Below are positions 1 through 8,095 of a DNA stretch of 64,000 nucleotides, piece after piece; the first letter of the stretch is position 1, and every line of letters begins with the position of its first letter. A program made the translations under genes and the position numbers. Source of the DNA: Micromonospora chaiyaphumensis. GTDB lineage: Bacteria; Actinomycetota; Actinomycetes; Mycobacteriales; Micromonosporaceae. The DNA lies in the NCBI RefSeq assembly GCF_900091435.1, contig NZ_FMCS01000001.1:310001-374000 (forward strand). Direction: 5' to 3'. The notes under the pieces were generated by a model. That model made no database searches. It was not told the DNA's origin and saw only the letters and a list, made by a program, of their open reading frames with translations.

Positions 1-11
1 ACGATCTTCAC
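1..11 (-). CDS. Possible start of next operon gene (partial)
   Basis: A GTG at position 11 on the minus strand begins a reading frame coding Met-Lys-Ile and continuing out of the window. It is preceded by a purine-rich GAGAAAGG at a spacing of about 7 bases, and it follows the sugar kinase stop by about 40 bases, so it could be the next gene of the galactonate-type operon. Only three codons are visible, so no function can be assigned. Confidence 0.3.
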
Positions 12-23
12 GCGGATGCCTTT

Positions 24-57
24 CTCGGGGTGGGTCAGCTCTCGGGGTGGGTCAGCG
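24..57. repeat. 17-bp tandem duplication over the kinase stop codon
   Basis: The 15-mer CTCGGGGTGGGTCAG occurs at 24-38 and again at 41-55, giving a 17-base tandem repeat unit. The second copy carries the TGA that ends the minus-strand kinase gene, so the duplication also duplicates the stop-codon sequence. It probably arose by slippage and has no evident function. Confidence 0.7.
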
Positions 58-1005
58 AAGGGTGTCGCCGGGTTGCCGGGAGTCCAGGAGGGACAGCTCG
101 TCCCGGCGCGGCAGGGTCTCCCAGTCACCGGTTCCGGCGACGGCGAAGGCGCCGAGGGTGACCGCGCGGCGCAACCGCCCGGCCAGGTCGAGCCCGTCCA
201 GGTGGCCGGAGAGGTAGCCGGCCGTGAAGGCGTCCCCCGCGCCGACGGTGTCGACCGCCGTCACGGGCAGCGCCGCCGCGTCCCGGCGACCCTCCCGGGT
301 GTACGCCCGGGCGCCGTCGCCGCCGAGCTTCACGAGCACGGTCGACACGCCCCGGGCCAGCAGCCCGGCCACCACGGTGTCCTCGTCGGCGCCCGGCGCG
401 CCGACCAGGTCCAGTTCGTCGGCCGAGGCGACCACGACCGAGGCGTGCCCGGCGAGCGGGGTGAGCACGGCCCGCGCGGCGTCCCGGGTCCACAGCTTCG
501 CCCGGTGGTTGACGTCCAGGCAGACCAGCGTCCCGGCCCGGGCGGCGGTCTCGGCCGCCCAGCCGGCGGCCTCCCGGGCGCCCGCGGAGAGCGCCGGGGT
601 GATCCCGGTGAGGTGCAGAACCCGGGCGCCGGCGGCCAGGGCGGGCCGCAGGTCGTCGACGCCCAGCGCCGACCCGGCCGAGCCGGCCCGCTGGTAGAGC
701 ACCCGGGTCAGGTCGGCGGTGCGCCGCTCCAGGAACATGAGGCCGGCGGGGCGCTCGGGGTCGCGGACCACGTGGGTCACGTCGACGCCCTCGGCGCGGA
801 GCTGGCGCAGCAGGAAGGTGCCCAGCTCGTCGTCGCTGACCCGGCCGCCGAAGGCCGCCCGGTGGCCGAGCCGGGCCAGGCCGATCGCCACGTTGGCCTC
901 GGCCCCGGCCAGGTGGGCGGTCAGCGCGCCACCGGCCGTGAGCGGCCCGGTCGACCGCAGCGACACCAGGGCCTCGCCGAAGGTGAGCAGGTCGAGGCCG
1001 GTCAT
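52..1005 (-). CDS. kdgK: 2-keto-3-deoxy-sugar kinase, PfkB family
   Basis: This cytoplasmic PfkB/ribokinase-family kinase of 317 residues should phosphorylate 2-keto-3-deoxygluconate or -galactonate to the 6-phosphate. The N-terminus has the family opening LLTFGEALVSLRS and a GG-containing sugar pocket. The C-terminal signature DTVGAGDAFTAGYLSG holds the catalytic Asp and the ATP anion hole. Its ATG overlaps the stop of the upstream aldolase gene (ATGA), so the two are translationally coupled. The context with a galactonate dehydratase and a KDPG-type aldolase gives the pathway. Enterobacterial galactonate operons use an unrelated kinase, DgoK, for this step, so this is a non-homologous replacement. 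Exact C4 stereospecificity cannot be read from sequence. Confidence 0.85.
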   Translation of the reverse strand: MTGLDLLTFGEALVSLRSTGPLTAGGALTAHLAGAEANVAIGLARLGHRAAFGGRVSDDELGTFLLRQLRAEGVDVTHVVRDPERPAGLMFLERRTADLTRVLYQRAGSAGSALGVDDLRPALAAGARVLHLTGITPALSAGAREAAGWAAETAARAGTLVCLDVNHRAKLWTRDAARAVLTPLAGHASVVVASADELDLVGAPGADEDTVVAGLLARGVSTVLVKLGGDGARAYTREGRRDAAALPVTAVDTVGAGDAFTAGYLSGHLDGLDLAGRLRRAVTLGAFAVAGTGDWETLPRRDELSLLDSRQPGDTLR

Positions 1006-1625
1006 GCGGCGGCGGCGAGGTAGGCGCGGGCCCGCTCGCGCAGGGCGCCGAGGTCGCCGCCGGAGGCGGCGTCGCCGACCAGCGGACCGCCGACCCCGAC
1101 GGCGATCGCCCCGGCGGCGAGGTAGCCGGGCAGGTCGGCCAGCCCGACGCCGCCGACCGCGACGAACGGGATGTCCGGGAACGGGTCGCGCAGCGCCTTC
1201 AGGTACGCGGGCCCGCCCAGCGAGGCCGGGAAGAGCTTCACGGCGGCGGCCCCTGCCCGGACGGCCGCGTACGCCTCGGTCGGGGTGAGCGCCCCGGCGG
1301 CCACCGGCAGCCCGCGGCGGGCCGCCTCGCCGATCGAGTCGACGACGGCCGGGGTGACGACGAACTGCGCGCCGGCCGCGGCCACGTCGGCCACGTCGGC
1401 CGGGGTGAGCACCGTGCCCGCGCCGACCAGGGAGCCGGGCGGGGCGGCGGCCCGGATGGCGGCGATGGCGTCCAGCGCGCCGGGCGTCGTCAGGGCCACC
1501 TCGACGACGCGGACGCCCTCGGCGAGCAGGGCCGTGCCCGTGGCGATGGCGGCGGTCGGGTCGGTGCCGCGGATGACCGCGAGCAGGCGGGTGGCCGCGA
1601 GTTCGGCGGTGAGGTCGAGGGTCAT
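1002..1625 (-). CDS. 2-dehydro-3-deoxy-6-phospho-sugar aldolase (KDPG/KDPGal type)
   Basis: Class I aldolase of about 207 residues, the usual KDPG-aldolase length. It cleaves 2-keto-3-deoxy-6-phosphogluconate or -galactonate to pyruvate and glyceraldehyde-3-phosphate. The N-terminal AVIRG segment, the general-base Glu in VVEVALTTPG, and the Schiff-base Lys in AAVKLFPASLGGP are all present, followed by the GGV phosphate-binding turn. The start at 1625 lies two bases after the dehydratase stop; an in-frame ATG at 1634 would overlap that stop and is the alternative. Its position between dehydratase and kinase completes the catabolic route. Confidence 0.88.
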   Translation of the reverse strand: MTLDLTAELAATRLLAVIRGTDPTAAIATGTALLAEGVRVVEVALTTPGALDAIAAIRAAAPPGSLVGAGTVLTPADVADVAAAGAQFVVTPAVVDSIGEAARRGLPVAAGALTPTEAYAAVRAGAAAVKLFPASLGGPAYLKALRDPFPDIPFVAVGGVGLADLPGYLAAGAIAVGVGGPLVGDAASGGDLGALRERARAYLAAAA

Positions 1626-1627
1626 GG

Positions 1628-2776
1628 TCACCATTCCGCGTAGGAGCCGTCCCGGTGCCGCCACATGGGGCTGCGCCAGGCGTGGCCGCGCCGGTCGGCG
1701 GCGCGTACCGCCGCCTCGTCGATCTCGATGCCCAGGCCGGGCGCCGTGAGCCGCTCGACGTAGCCGTCCACGAAGGTCAGCGGCGTCTTGTCGAGGCAGT
1801 AGTCGAGCACCTCGGCGCCGAGGTTGTAGTGGATGCCGATGCTCTGCTCCTGGATCAGGTAGTTCGGCGTGGCGAAGCCGACCTGGAGACAGGCCGCCAG
1901 GGCGATCGGGCCGAGCGGGCAGTGCGGGGCGAGCTGGACGTCGTACACCTCGGCCAGCGCGGCGATCTTGCGGACCTCGGTGATGCCGCCGGCGTGCGAG
2001 AGGTCCGGCTGGGCGACCGCGATGCCGGCCTGGAGGACGGGCAGGAACTCCTGCCGGCTGTAGAGCCGCTCCCCCGTGGACACCGGCGTGGTCGTGGAGC
2101 GGACGAACTCGCCGATCAGGTGCGAGTTCTCCGGCACCACCGGCTCCTCGAGGAAGAACGGCCGGTAGGGCTCCAGCAGCGGGGCGACCCGGCGGGCGCT
2201 GGCCAGGCTGAACCGGCCGTGGAAGTCGACCGCGACGTCCCGGTGGTCGCCGAGCACCTCGCGGGCGGCGGCCACCCGCTGGACCACGCCGTCGAGTTCG
2301 GCCACCGAGGCCACCGCACTCATCCGGCCGGCGGCGTTCATCTTGACCGCGGTCAGGCCCGTTTCCAGGGCCGCGCCGATCTGGTCGCGGACCTCGCCGG
2401 GCTCGTCGCCGCCGACCCAGCCGTACACCCGGATCCGGTCCCGGACCGGGCCGCCGAGCAGCTGGTGCACGGGCGCGCCCCAGTGCTTGCCGGCGATGTC
2501 CCAGAGGGCCTGGTCGAGGCCGGCCACGGCACTGGCCAGGATCGGCCCGCCCCGGTAGAACGACCCCTTGGTGAGCACCTGCCAGTGGTCCTCGATGCGC
2601 AGCGCGTCCCGGCCGATCAGCAGTTCGGCGAGCTGGTCGACGGCGGCGCGGACGGTCTCGGAGCGCCCCTCGCAGGTGGCCTCGCCCCAGCCGACGATCC
2701 CGGATCCGGTCTCCACCCGGACGAAGAGCCAGCGGGGCGCGACCAGGAAGGTCTCGATGCGCGCGATGGTGGTCAC
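1628..2776 (-). CDS. dgoD: D-galactonate dehydratase-like enolase-superfamily enzyme
   Basis: A 382-residue member of the mandelate racemase branch of the enolase superfamily. It dehydrates an acid sugar, most likely D-galactonate, to 2-keto-3-deoxygalactonate using Mg2+. The N-terminal capping domain begins TTIARIETFLVAPRWLFV, as in DgoD. The barrel has metal ligands Asp in AVDFHGRFS, Glu in FFLEEPV and Glu in STGERLYS, then the catalytic His in QLAPHCPLGP and a downstream Glu. The start is a GTG five bases after the upstream permease stop. Related dehydratases for gluconate or fuconate share the fold, but overall resemblance is to DgoD. Confidence 0.85.
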   Translation of the reverse strand: MTTIARIETFLVAPRWLFVRVETGSGIVGWGEATCEGRSETVRAAVDQLAELLIGRDALRIEDHWQVLTKGSFYRGGPILASAVAGLDQALWDIAGKHWGAPVHQLLGGPVRDRIRVYGWVGGDEPGEVRDQIGAALETGLTAVKMNAAGRMSAVASVAELDGVVQRVAAAREVLGDHRDVAVDFHGRFSLASARRVAPLLEPYRPFFLEEPVVPENSHLIGEFVRSTTTPVSTGERLYSRQEFLPVLQAGIAVAQPDLSHAGGITEVRKIAALAEVYDVQLAPHCPLGPIALAACLQVGFATPNYLIQEQSIGIHYNLGAEVLDYCLDKTPLTFVDGYVERLTAPGLGIEIDEAAVRAADRRGHAWRSPMWRHRDGSYAEW

Positions 2777-2781
2777 GGTGC

Positions 2782-3597
2782 TCAGCCCTTCGTCGCGCCG
2801 GCGGTCAGGCCGGAGACCACGTACTTCTGCACGAACAGGGCGATCACCATGATCGGCAGGGTCACCACGGTGGCCGCCGCCATGAGGCCGCCCCAGTCGA
2901 TGCTGGCGTACCCGACGAAGTCGAAGATCGCCACCGGGAGCGTCTTCGTGTCCGCGCCGGAGAGGACCAGGGCGAACATGAAGTTGTTCCAGGAGAAGAT
3001 GAAGGACAGGATGCCCGCCGTGGCGATGCCGGGCACGGACAGCGGCAGGGTGATCCGGCGGAACGCGCCGATGTGGGTGAGGCCGTCGACGAGGGCCGCC
3101 TCCTCCAGCTCCTCCGGCAGGCCGTCGAAGAAGCCCATCATGATGTAGACGATCAGCGGCAGCGACACGAACATGTGACTGAGGATCAGCACCGTGAAGC
3201 CGCCGACCAGCTGCAGGTTCGAGAAGACGTAGTACCAGGGCACCAGCAGCGAGACGCCGGGAATGACCCGGGCCATCAGCACCACGAGGGCCGACTTCTT
3301 CATGTTGAACCGGCTCATCGAGTACGCGGCCGGCACGCCGAGGATCAGCGACAGCACGGTGGCGGCAAACGCCACCCAGAGACTGTTGCCGATGAACGAG
3401 ACGTAGTGCGACTGCTTCAGGACGGTCGCGTAGTTGTCCAGGGTCGGCGAGAAGACCAGCGCCTTGCCGGTGTCGTAGATGTCGACGTTGGTCTTGAAGG
3501 ACGCGGCGATCATCCAGAGCAGCGGCGTGACCAGCGAGAGCACCACGACCACGAGCGCGACCACCCGGAAGACCCGGTACGCGGGACTGGCCTTCAT
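2782..3597 (-). CDS. Sugar ABC transporter permease, MalG type
   Basis: Inner-membrane permease of 271 residues with an N-terminal transmembrane helix after MKASPAYRVFRV, about six helices in total, and the EAA-loop region (EELEEAALVDGLTHIGAF) that contacts the ATPase. The start ATG overlaps the TGA of the partner permease (ATGA). No ATP-binding subunit gene is present; carbohydrate importers of actinomycetes often share a remote MsiK-type ATPase, which I infer here. It should import the acid sugar metabolised by the following genes. Confidence 0.9.
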   Translation of the reverse strand: MKASPAYRVFRVVALVVVVLSLVTPLLWMIAASFKTNVDIYDTGKALVFSPTLDNYATVLKQSHYVSFIGNSLWVAFAATVLSLILGVPAAYSMSRFNMKKSALVVLMARVIPGVSLLVPWYYVFSNLQLVGGFTVLILSHMFVSLPLIVYIMMGFFDGLPEELEEAALVDGLTHIGAFRRITLPLSVPGIATAGILSFIFSWNNFMFALVLSGADTKTLPVAIFDFVGYASIDWGGLMAAATVVTLPIMVIALFVQKYVVSGLTAGATKG

Positions 3598-4541
3598 CGC
3601 TTGGCCTCCTTGCGCCGCGCGGTCAGGGCCCACATCGACCCGATGATGATCAGGAAGAAGAGGATGAGGACGGTGGAGGAGACGCCGTACTCGTTGTAGT
3701 CGAAGCTCAGCCCGTAGGCGTACACGTTCAGGGTCTCCACCTCGTGGAAGGAGCCACCGCCGCGGCCCTTGGTGGCGTAGAGGATGTCGAAGGTCTTCAG
3801 CGCGTCGATGCCGCGCAGCAGGATCGCGACGATCACCGTGGGCATGACCAGCGGCAGGGTGACGTGCCGGAACCGCTGCCAGCTGCTCGCGCCGTCGATC
3901 CGCGCCGCCTCCTGGGGTTCCTCGGACAGCGAGGTCAGCCCGGCGAGCAGGATCAGCACCACCATGGGCGTCCACTGCCACACGTCGATGAAGATGGTGG
4001 TGGGCAGCGCGGAGTGCTGGCCGGCGAGCCACGGCTGCGGGCCGATGCCGACCCAGCCGAGCACCTGGTTGGCCAGGCCGATGTTCGGATCGAAGATGAG
4101 CCGCCACATCATGCCGACCGCGACCGGGGTGGCGACCAGCGGCATGAGGATGGCCACCCGGACCCACTTCTGGCCCTTGAACGGCCGCCACAGCAGCAGC
4201 GCGACGGCCATGCCGAGGACCACCTCGAACAGCAGCGCGACGACGGTGAAGGCGGCGGTGCGGCCGACCGCCGGCCAGAACCGGTCGGTGTCCGACAGCA
4301 CGTCGAGGTAGTTCCGGAAGCCCACGAACTCGCTCTCGGCGCGGACGGAGCCCTCGGCGTCGGTGAGGCTGAGCCAGGCGGTCCAGCCCAGCGGGATCAC
4401 GATCAGGGCGGCGACGAAGGCCATCGCGGGCGCAGCGAACAGCCACTTGCGGTGGTCGTTGGCCCAGCGCGCCCAGCCGGGCGTGTCGGGCATGACGCCG
4501 GCGCCGCCGGGGGCGCGGCGGGGGGTGGTGACGGTTGCCAT
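3594..4541 (-). CDS. Sugar ABC transporter permease, MalF type
   Basis: Permease of 315 residues with a basic and aromatic N-terminal cytoplasmic segment (WARWANDHRKWLFAAP) followed by six predicted helices and an EAA loop (EEPQEAARIDGASSWQRF). The ATG at 4541 has GGAGATCTC just upstream as a Shine-Dalgarno. The longer open frame upstream is rejected because it runs back through an intergenic hairpin into the binding-protein gene. It pairs with the following permease to form the membrane channel. Confidence 0.9.
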   Translation of the reverse strand: MATVTTPRRAPGGAGVMPDTPGWARWANDHRKWLFAAPAMAFVAALIVIPLGWTAWLSLTDAEGSVRAESEFVGFRNYLDVLSDTDRFWPAVGRTAAFTVVALLFEVVLGMAVALLLWRPFKGQKWVRVAILMPLVATPVAVGMMWRLIFDPNIGLANQVLGWVGIGPQPWLAGQHSALPTTIFIDVWQWTPMVVLILLAGLTSLSEEPQEAARIDGASSWQRFRHVTLPLVMPTVIVAILLRGIDALKTFDILYATKGRGGGSFHEVETLNVYAYGLSFDYNEYGVSSTVLILFFLIIIGSMWALTARRKEAKR

Positions 4542-4574
4542 GAGATCTCCGGGGTGGGCGGACCGGCAGGGGTA

Positions 4575-4609
4575 CGCGGGTGGTGGAGCGAGCCGCCCCA
4601 CCACCCGCG
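4575..4609. promoter_or_regulatory. Intercistronic hairpin after the binding-protein gene
   Basis: Perfect 12-base arms, CGCGGGTGGTGG (4575-4586) and CCACCACCCGCG (4598-4609), with an 11-base loop lie between the binding-protein stop and the first permease start. Such hairpins in sugar transporter operons protect the upstream message or cause partial termination, giving more binding protein than permease. That role is inferred from the position. Confidence 0.65.
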
Positions 4610-4615
4610 CGCGGG

Positions 4616-5905
4616 CTACTTGGCCTCGTCGTCCAGGAACTTCTGGAAGGCCTCGTTGGCGGTGTCGGCGGCGGCCGCCGGGTCCTTGCCGGTGATCGCG
4701 TCGACGATCGGCTGACCGACGAGCTCGCGGGCCTGGCCCACCTTCACGACCACGGGCCGGTCGTGGGCGACGCCGTCCTTGGTGCTCGCGGTGATGGCCT
4801 CGACCAGGTCCTTCGGGTAGCTCGCGGTGCCCTCCGGGTTGGCCCAGACCGAGGTACGCGCGCCCGGCACGCCGGCCTTCTGCTGCGCGAGGGTCTGCTC
4901 CTTGCCGGTGGCCCACTCGATGAACTTCCAGGCGTTGCTCTTGTTCTTCGAGGCGTCGTTCACGCCCAGCGCCCAGGAGGGGATGTTGTACGGCTTGGAG
5001 CCGGCCGGGCCGGCCGGGAACGGCGCGAAGCCGACGGTGTCGGACACCTTGGACTTGGCCGGGTCGGTGGCGTTCTTGTAGAGCGAGTTGGCCTCGGTGT
5101 AGAAGGCGGCCTTGCCCTGGGTAAAGATGGCCATGGCCTCGGGCCAGCTCATGTCGGTGCTGACGTTGGCCGGGCCGGAGTCCTTGATGAGCCCGCCGTA
5201 GAAGGCGTACGCCTGCTTGGCGGCGTCGCTGTTGACGGTCGCCTTGCCACTGCCGTCGACGAAGTCACCGCCGAAGCTGTAGAGGAAGCTGGAGAACTGG
5301 GTGACCGCCGGCGACTTGCCGGTCCGGGCCACGAAGCCCGCGGTGCCCGGGACACTGGCCTTGACCTTCGCGGCCGCGGCCTTCAGCTCGTCGAGGGTCT
5401 TCGGCGGGGCGCTCAGGCCGGCCTTGGCGAGCAGGTCCTTGCGGTAGTACAGGACCTCCTGCTCGGTGATGATCGGCACGCCCACCGGCTTGCCCTCGTA
5501 CGTGGTGGCCTCGACCGGGCTGGGCTGGAAGTCGGCGTAGTCCCAGTCCTTGTTGGACTTCACGTGGTCGGACAGGTCGGCCAGGTACTTGTTCTTGGCG
5601 AAGAGCTTCCCCTCCTGGAGGGGCCGGTACATCATCACGTCGAGGTCGGACGAGCCGGCGTTGAGCTTGACGTTGTACTGGTCGGAGAGCTGGTCCTCGC
5701 CGAGCTGGGTGATCTCGACCTTGAGCCCGGTCTGCTTCTCGAACTCGGGCAGGGCGGCCTTGATGTTCTCCGTCCACACGTGGTTCGCCAGGGTCACGCG
5801 CACCGTCTTGGACGCGCCGCTGTCATCGCCACCGCCGCCGCAGGCGGCCAGGCCCATGGCGGCGACCACGGCCAGAGACGTACCGAATATCGATCGACGT
5901 CGCAC
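4616..5905 (-). CDS. Sugar ABC transporter substrate-binding lipoprotein
   Basis: Exported solute-binding protein of 429 residues. The start is GTG at 5905, chosen because AAAGGAGAG precedes it at good spacing; an upstream ATG would add an unlikely 16 residues. The N-terminus RRRSIFGTSLAVVAAMGLAAC is a lipoprotein signal with Cys as the lipidated residue, followed by a GGGGDDSG linker. The rest matches family 1 extracellular binding proteins, with a FEKQTGLKVEI region near residue 60. First gene of the operon, reading away from the GntR regulator gene. The ligand is probably galactonate or a related acid sugar, inferred from the enzymes downstream. Confidence 0.9.
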   Translation of the reverse strand: MRRRSIFGTSLAVVAAMGLAACGGGGDDSGASKTVRVTLANHVWTENIKAALPEFEKQTGLKVEITQLGEDQLSDQYNVKLNAGSSDLDVMMYRPLQEGKLFAKNKYLADLSDHVKSNKDWDYADFQPSPVEATTYEGKPVGVPIITEQEVLYYRKDLLAKAGLSAPPKTLDELKAAAAKVKASVPGTAGFVARTGKSPAVTQFSSFLYSFGGDFVDGSGKATVNSDAAKQAYAFYGGLIKDSGPANVSTDMSWPEAMAIFTQGKAAFYTEANSLYKNATDPAKSKVSDTVGFAPFPAGPAGSKPYNIPSWALGVNDASKNKSNAWKFIEWATGKEQTLAQQKAGVPGARTSVWANPEGTASYPKDLVEAITASTKDGVAHDRPVVVKVGQARELVGQPIVDAITGKDPAAAADTANEAFQKFLDDEAK

Positions 5906-5981
5906 GTCTTCTCTCCTTTTCTCGTGGTCGCCGCCCCGGGGGAAGAGCGCCACAACGCTGTAACGTCCGCTTAACCACGGG

Positions 5982-6011
5982 ATGCTAGGCGGATAAAGCT
6001 GATTTATTCAA
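5982..6011 (-). promoter_or_regulatory. Candidate promoter of the galactonate-type operon
   Basis: On the minus strand TTGAAT (6011-6006) and TAGCAT (5987-5982) are separated by 18 bases, a good primary-sigma promoter. It reads toward the binding-protein gene and leaves a leader of roughly 70 bases. Its -35 element overlaps the candidate -35 of the divergent regulator promoter. Confidence 0.55.
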
Positions 6012-6035
6012 GGGTCGATCACCAACTGATATGCT
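6007..6035 (+). promoter_or_regulatory. Candidate promoter of the GntR regulator gene
   Basis: TATGCT at 6030-6035 is a good -10 element; a weak -35 (TTCAAG, 6007-6012) lies 17 bases upstream. The GTG at 6043 is 7 bases after the -10, where transcription would begin, so the transcript is probably leaderless. A partial dyad GGTCGATCACC (6013-6023) between the two divergent promoters is a possible binding site for the regulator. Confidence 0.5.
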
Positions 6036-6042
6036 CCGACCC

Positions 6043-6783
6043 GTGGATCACTCCTCCTCCGGGGGCGAGACCGGGCTGCACGCCCGCGTACTCGACGAAC
6101 TCGGCACGGCCGTCTGTGGCGGCGAGCTGCCCGCCGGCTCCGTGCTCAACATCGACGAGCTGGTCGACCGGCACGCGGTCTCCCGGTCGGTGATCCGCGA
6201 GGTCCTCCGGGTGCTCGCCTCGATGGGCCTCATCGAGACGCGGCGCCGGGTCGGCGTCCTGATCCGCCCCGCCGAGGCCTGGAACGTGTTCGATCCGCAG
6301 GTGATCCGCTGGCGGCTCGCCTCCGCCGGCCGGATGGCCCAGCTCCGCTCGATCACCGAGCTGCGGACCGCGGTGGAGCCGCACGCCGCCTGGCTGGCCG
6401 CCCGCCGGATCACCCCCGACGACGCCAGCGACCTGGTCGGGATCGCGGCGAAGATGTGGGCCGCCGGGCAGGCCGGGGACGAGGACCGCTTCCTGCGCCT
6501 GGACATCGAGTTCCACCGGCGGGTGCTCGCCGCATCCGGCAACGAGATGTTCGGCAAGCTGCGGGAACTGGTCGCCGAGGTGCTCACCGGCCGGCACCAC
6601 TACCACCTCATGCCGCACCACCCGGACCAGCAGGCGCTGCAACTGCACGCCGACGTGGCCTCGGCGTTGCAGCGCCGTGACGGCGAGGCGGCCCGCCGGG
6701 CCATGGTGCAGATCATGGAGCAGGCGTTCGACGAGATGAAGTCGATGTGGGAGCAGACCACCGAGCCGGGACCGGTGAGCTGA
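6043..6783 (+). CDS. GntR-family (FadR subfamily) transcriptional regulator
   Basis: About 246 residues. The N-terminal winged helix-turn-helix includes ELPAGSVLNIDELVDRHAVS then SRSVIREVLRVLASMGLIE; the C-terminal FCD ligand-binding domain has the typical metal-ligand pattern with Asp and His in RLDIEFHRRV and later His residues in the GRHHYHL and LHADV segments. It is divergent from the galactonate-type operon and most likely represses it, releasing DNA when an acid sugar binds, as DgoR does. There is no Shine-Dalgarno; GTG 6043 is preferred because it fits a leaderless transcript, and ATG 6031 is the alternative but lies inside the -10 element. Confidence 0.85.
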   Translation: MDHSSSGGETGLHARVLDELGTAVCGGELPAGSVLNIDELVDRHAVSRSVIREVLRVLASMGLIETRRRVGVLIRPAEAWNVFDPQVIRWRLASAGRMAQLRSITELRTAVEPHAAWLAARRITPDDASDLVGIAAKMWAAGQAGDEDRFLRLDIEFHRRVLAASGNEMFGKLRELVAEVLTGRHHYHLMPHHPDQQALQLHADVASALQRRDGEAARRAMVQIMEQAFDEMKSMWEQTTEPGPVS

Positions 6784-7004
6784 CCCTCTCCCCCTCCGGC
6801 GGTCGGCGGCGTACGCTGGGCTCGGCGCAGTCCCGCGCCTCACCTCCAGCCCGGTGCTCACGCCACCGGCTCCGCGGAGGCAAAGGGGGCCCGAGCCCTC
6901 GGGACGCGGTGCCGTCCGGCCCACCCGACATGCGCCACCTGCCCACGGCGAGGTCGACCGGGAGCGTGAGTCCCTGCGACCGCGCCGTCGACAGGGAGCA
7001 TGAG

Positions 7005-7700
7005 ATGACAAGCCAGAGGTCGTTCAAGTCCCGGGTCCGCGCCCGGATGGCCCGCACCGGCGAGAGCTACACGACGGCCCGCCGGCAGTTGCTCGCCCGG
7101 GTCACGGCCGCCCCGGCGCCCACCGTTGACGCCGGCCGCGGCCAGCAGGACCGGATCTCCGCCGCGCTGCTGCGCGAACGGACCGGCCACGACTGGGACG
7201 AGTGGTTCGCCCGGCTCGACGCCTGGGGCGCCGCCGGCCGGACCCACACCGAGATCGCCCGCTGGCTGGTCACCGAGCACGAGGTGCCGGGCTGGTGGGC
7301 GCAGACCGTGACCGTCGGCTACGAGCAGGCACGCGGGCTCCGGGCGCCGGGCCAGCGCCGCGGCGGCGGCTTCGAGGCCACCGGAAGCCGCACGGTGGCG
7401 GTGCCGGTGACGGTGCTGTTCGAGGCGTTCGCCGACGAGGCGGTACGCCGGCGGTGGCTGCCCGACGTGGCCGTCCGGGTCCGCACCGCCACCGCGCCGA
7501 AGAGCTTCCGTGCGGACTGGGCCGGCGGGCCCAGCCGGATCGTCGTCGGCTTCACCCCGGTGAGCGGGAGCAAGGCCCGGGTGGCCGTGCAGCACGAGAA
7601 GCTCACCGGCGCCGAGGAGGCCGACCGGCTCAAGGCGTACTGGCGGGACCGCCTCGCGGCCCTGAAGCAGCTGCTGGAGCAGCCGGAGGTGACCCGATGA
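7005..7700 (+). CDS. DUF4287-like / SRPBCC-domain protein
   Basis: A 231-residue cytoplasmic protein. Residues 1-30 (SFKSRVRARMARTGESYTTA) and about 50-105 (HDWDEWFARLDAWGAAGRTH) resemble the DUF4287 region; residues about 120-231 form an SRPBCC/AHSA1-like domain (TVAVPVTVLFEAFADE), a fold that binds hydrophobic ligands. The ATG at 7005 follows AGGGAG by 7 bases; an upstream in-frame extension to 6747 overlaps the regulator gene and is rejected. Its stop overlaps the start of the VOC protein gene, so the two are co-translated. Function unknown. Confidence 0.75.
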   Translation: MTSQRSFKSRVRARMARTGESYTTARRQLLARVTAAPAPTVDAGRGQQDRISAALLRERTGHDWDEWFARLDAWGAAGRTHTEIARWLVTEHEVPGWWAQTVTVGYEQARGLRAPGQRRGGGFEATGSRTVAVPVTVLFEAFADEAVRRRWLPDVAVRVRTATAPKSFRADWAGGPSRIVVGFTPVSGSKARVAVQHEKLTGAEEADRLKAYWRDRLAALKQLLEQPEVTR

Positions 7701-8086
7701 GCGCCGCGACGTTCGTCAACCTGCCGGTGGCCGATCTCGACCGGGCGGTCGAGTTCTTCACCGCCCTGGGCTTCACGGCCTCGCCCCGGCGCCCCGGCGA
7801 CGACAGCGCCCGGCTCGCCCTCGGCGACACCACCCACCTGATCCTGCACCACCCGGCGGCCTTCGCCGCGTTCGCCGGAGCCGAGGTGTGCGACACCGCC
7901 ACCAGCCGGGAGGTGATCGTCGGCATCGGCGTCGACCGGCGGGAGCGGGTGGACGCTCTGGTCGACCTGGCGGTCCGCGCGGGTGGCACCTCGCTCGGCC
8001 CCGGTCAGGACCTCGGGTTCCTGTACATGCGCGGGTTCCGGGACCTCGACGGCCACCAGTGGTCGTTCCTGCACCTGCCCGGCTGA
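7697..8086 (+). CDS. VOC-family (glyoxalase/bleomycin resistance fold) protein
   Basis: A 129-residue protein with the vicinal-oxygen-chelate repeat: an opening VNLPVADLDRAVEFFTALGF and a closing segment FLYMRGFRDLDGHQWSFLHL. It resembles lactoylglutathione-lyase-like proteins of the extradiol type; the substrate cannot be told from sequence. ATG 7697 overlaps the preceding stop (ATGA), which fixes the start. Confidence 0.8.
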   Translation: MSAATFVNLPVADLDRAVEFFTALGFTASPRRPGDDSARLALGDTTHLILHHPAAFAAFAGAEVCDTATSREVIVGIGVDRRERVDALVDLAVRAGGTSLGPGQDLGFLYMRGFRDLDGHQWSFLHLPG

Positions 8087-8095
8087 CCCGGTGAC

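Noticed and set aside
6747..7004. Upstream extension of the DUF4287-like gene
   Set aside because: It overlaps the 3' end of the GntR gene and adds low-complexity residues; ATG 7005 has a Shine-Dalgarno and starts the recognisable domain.
6019..7011. A 330-residue minus-strand frame over the GntR regulator
   Set aside because: Antisense to a gene with clear helix-turn-helix and FCD motifs; no domain visible.
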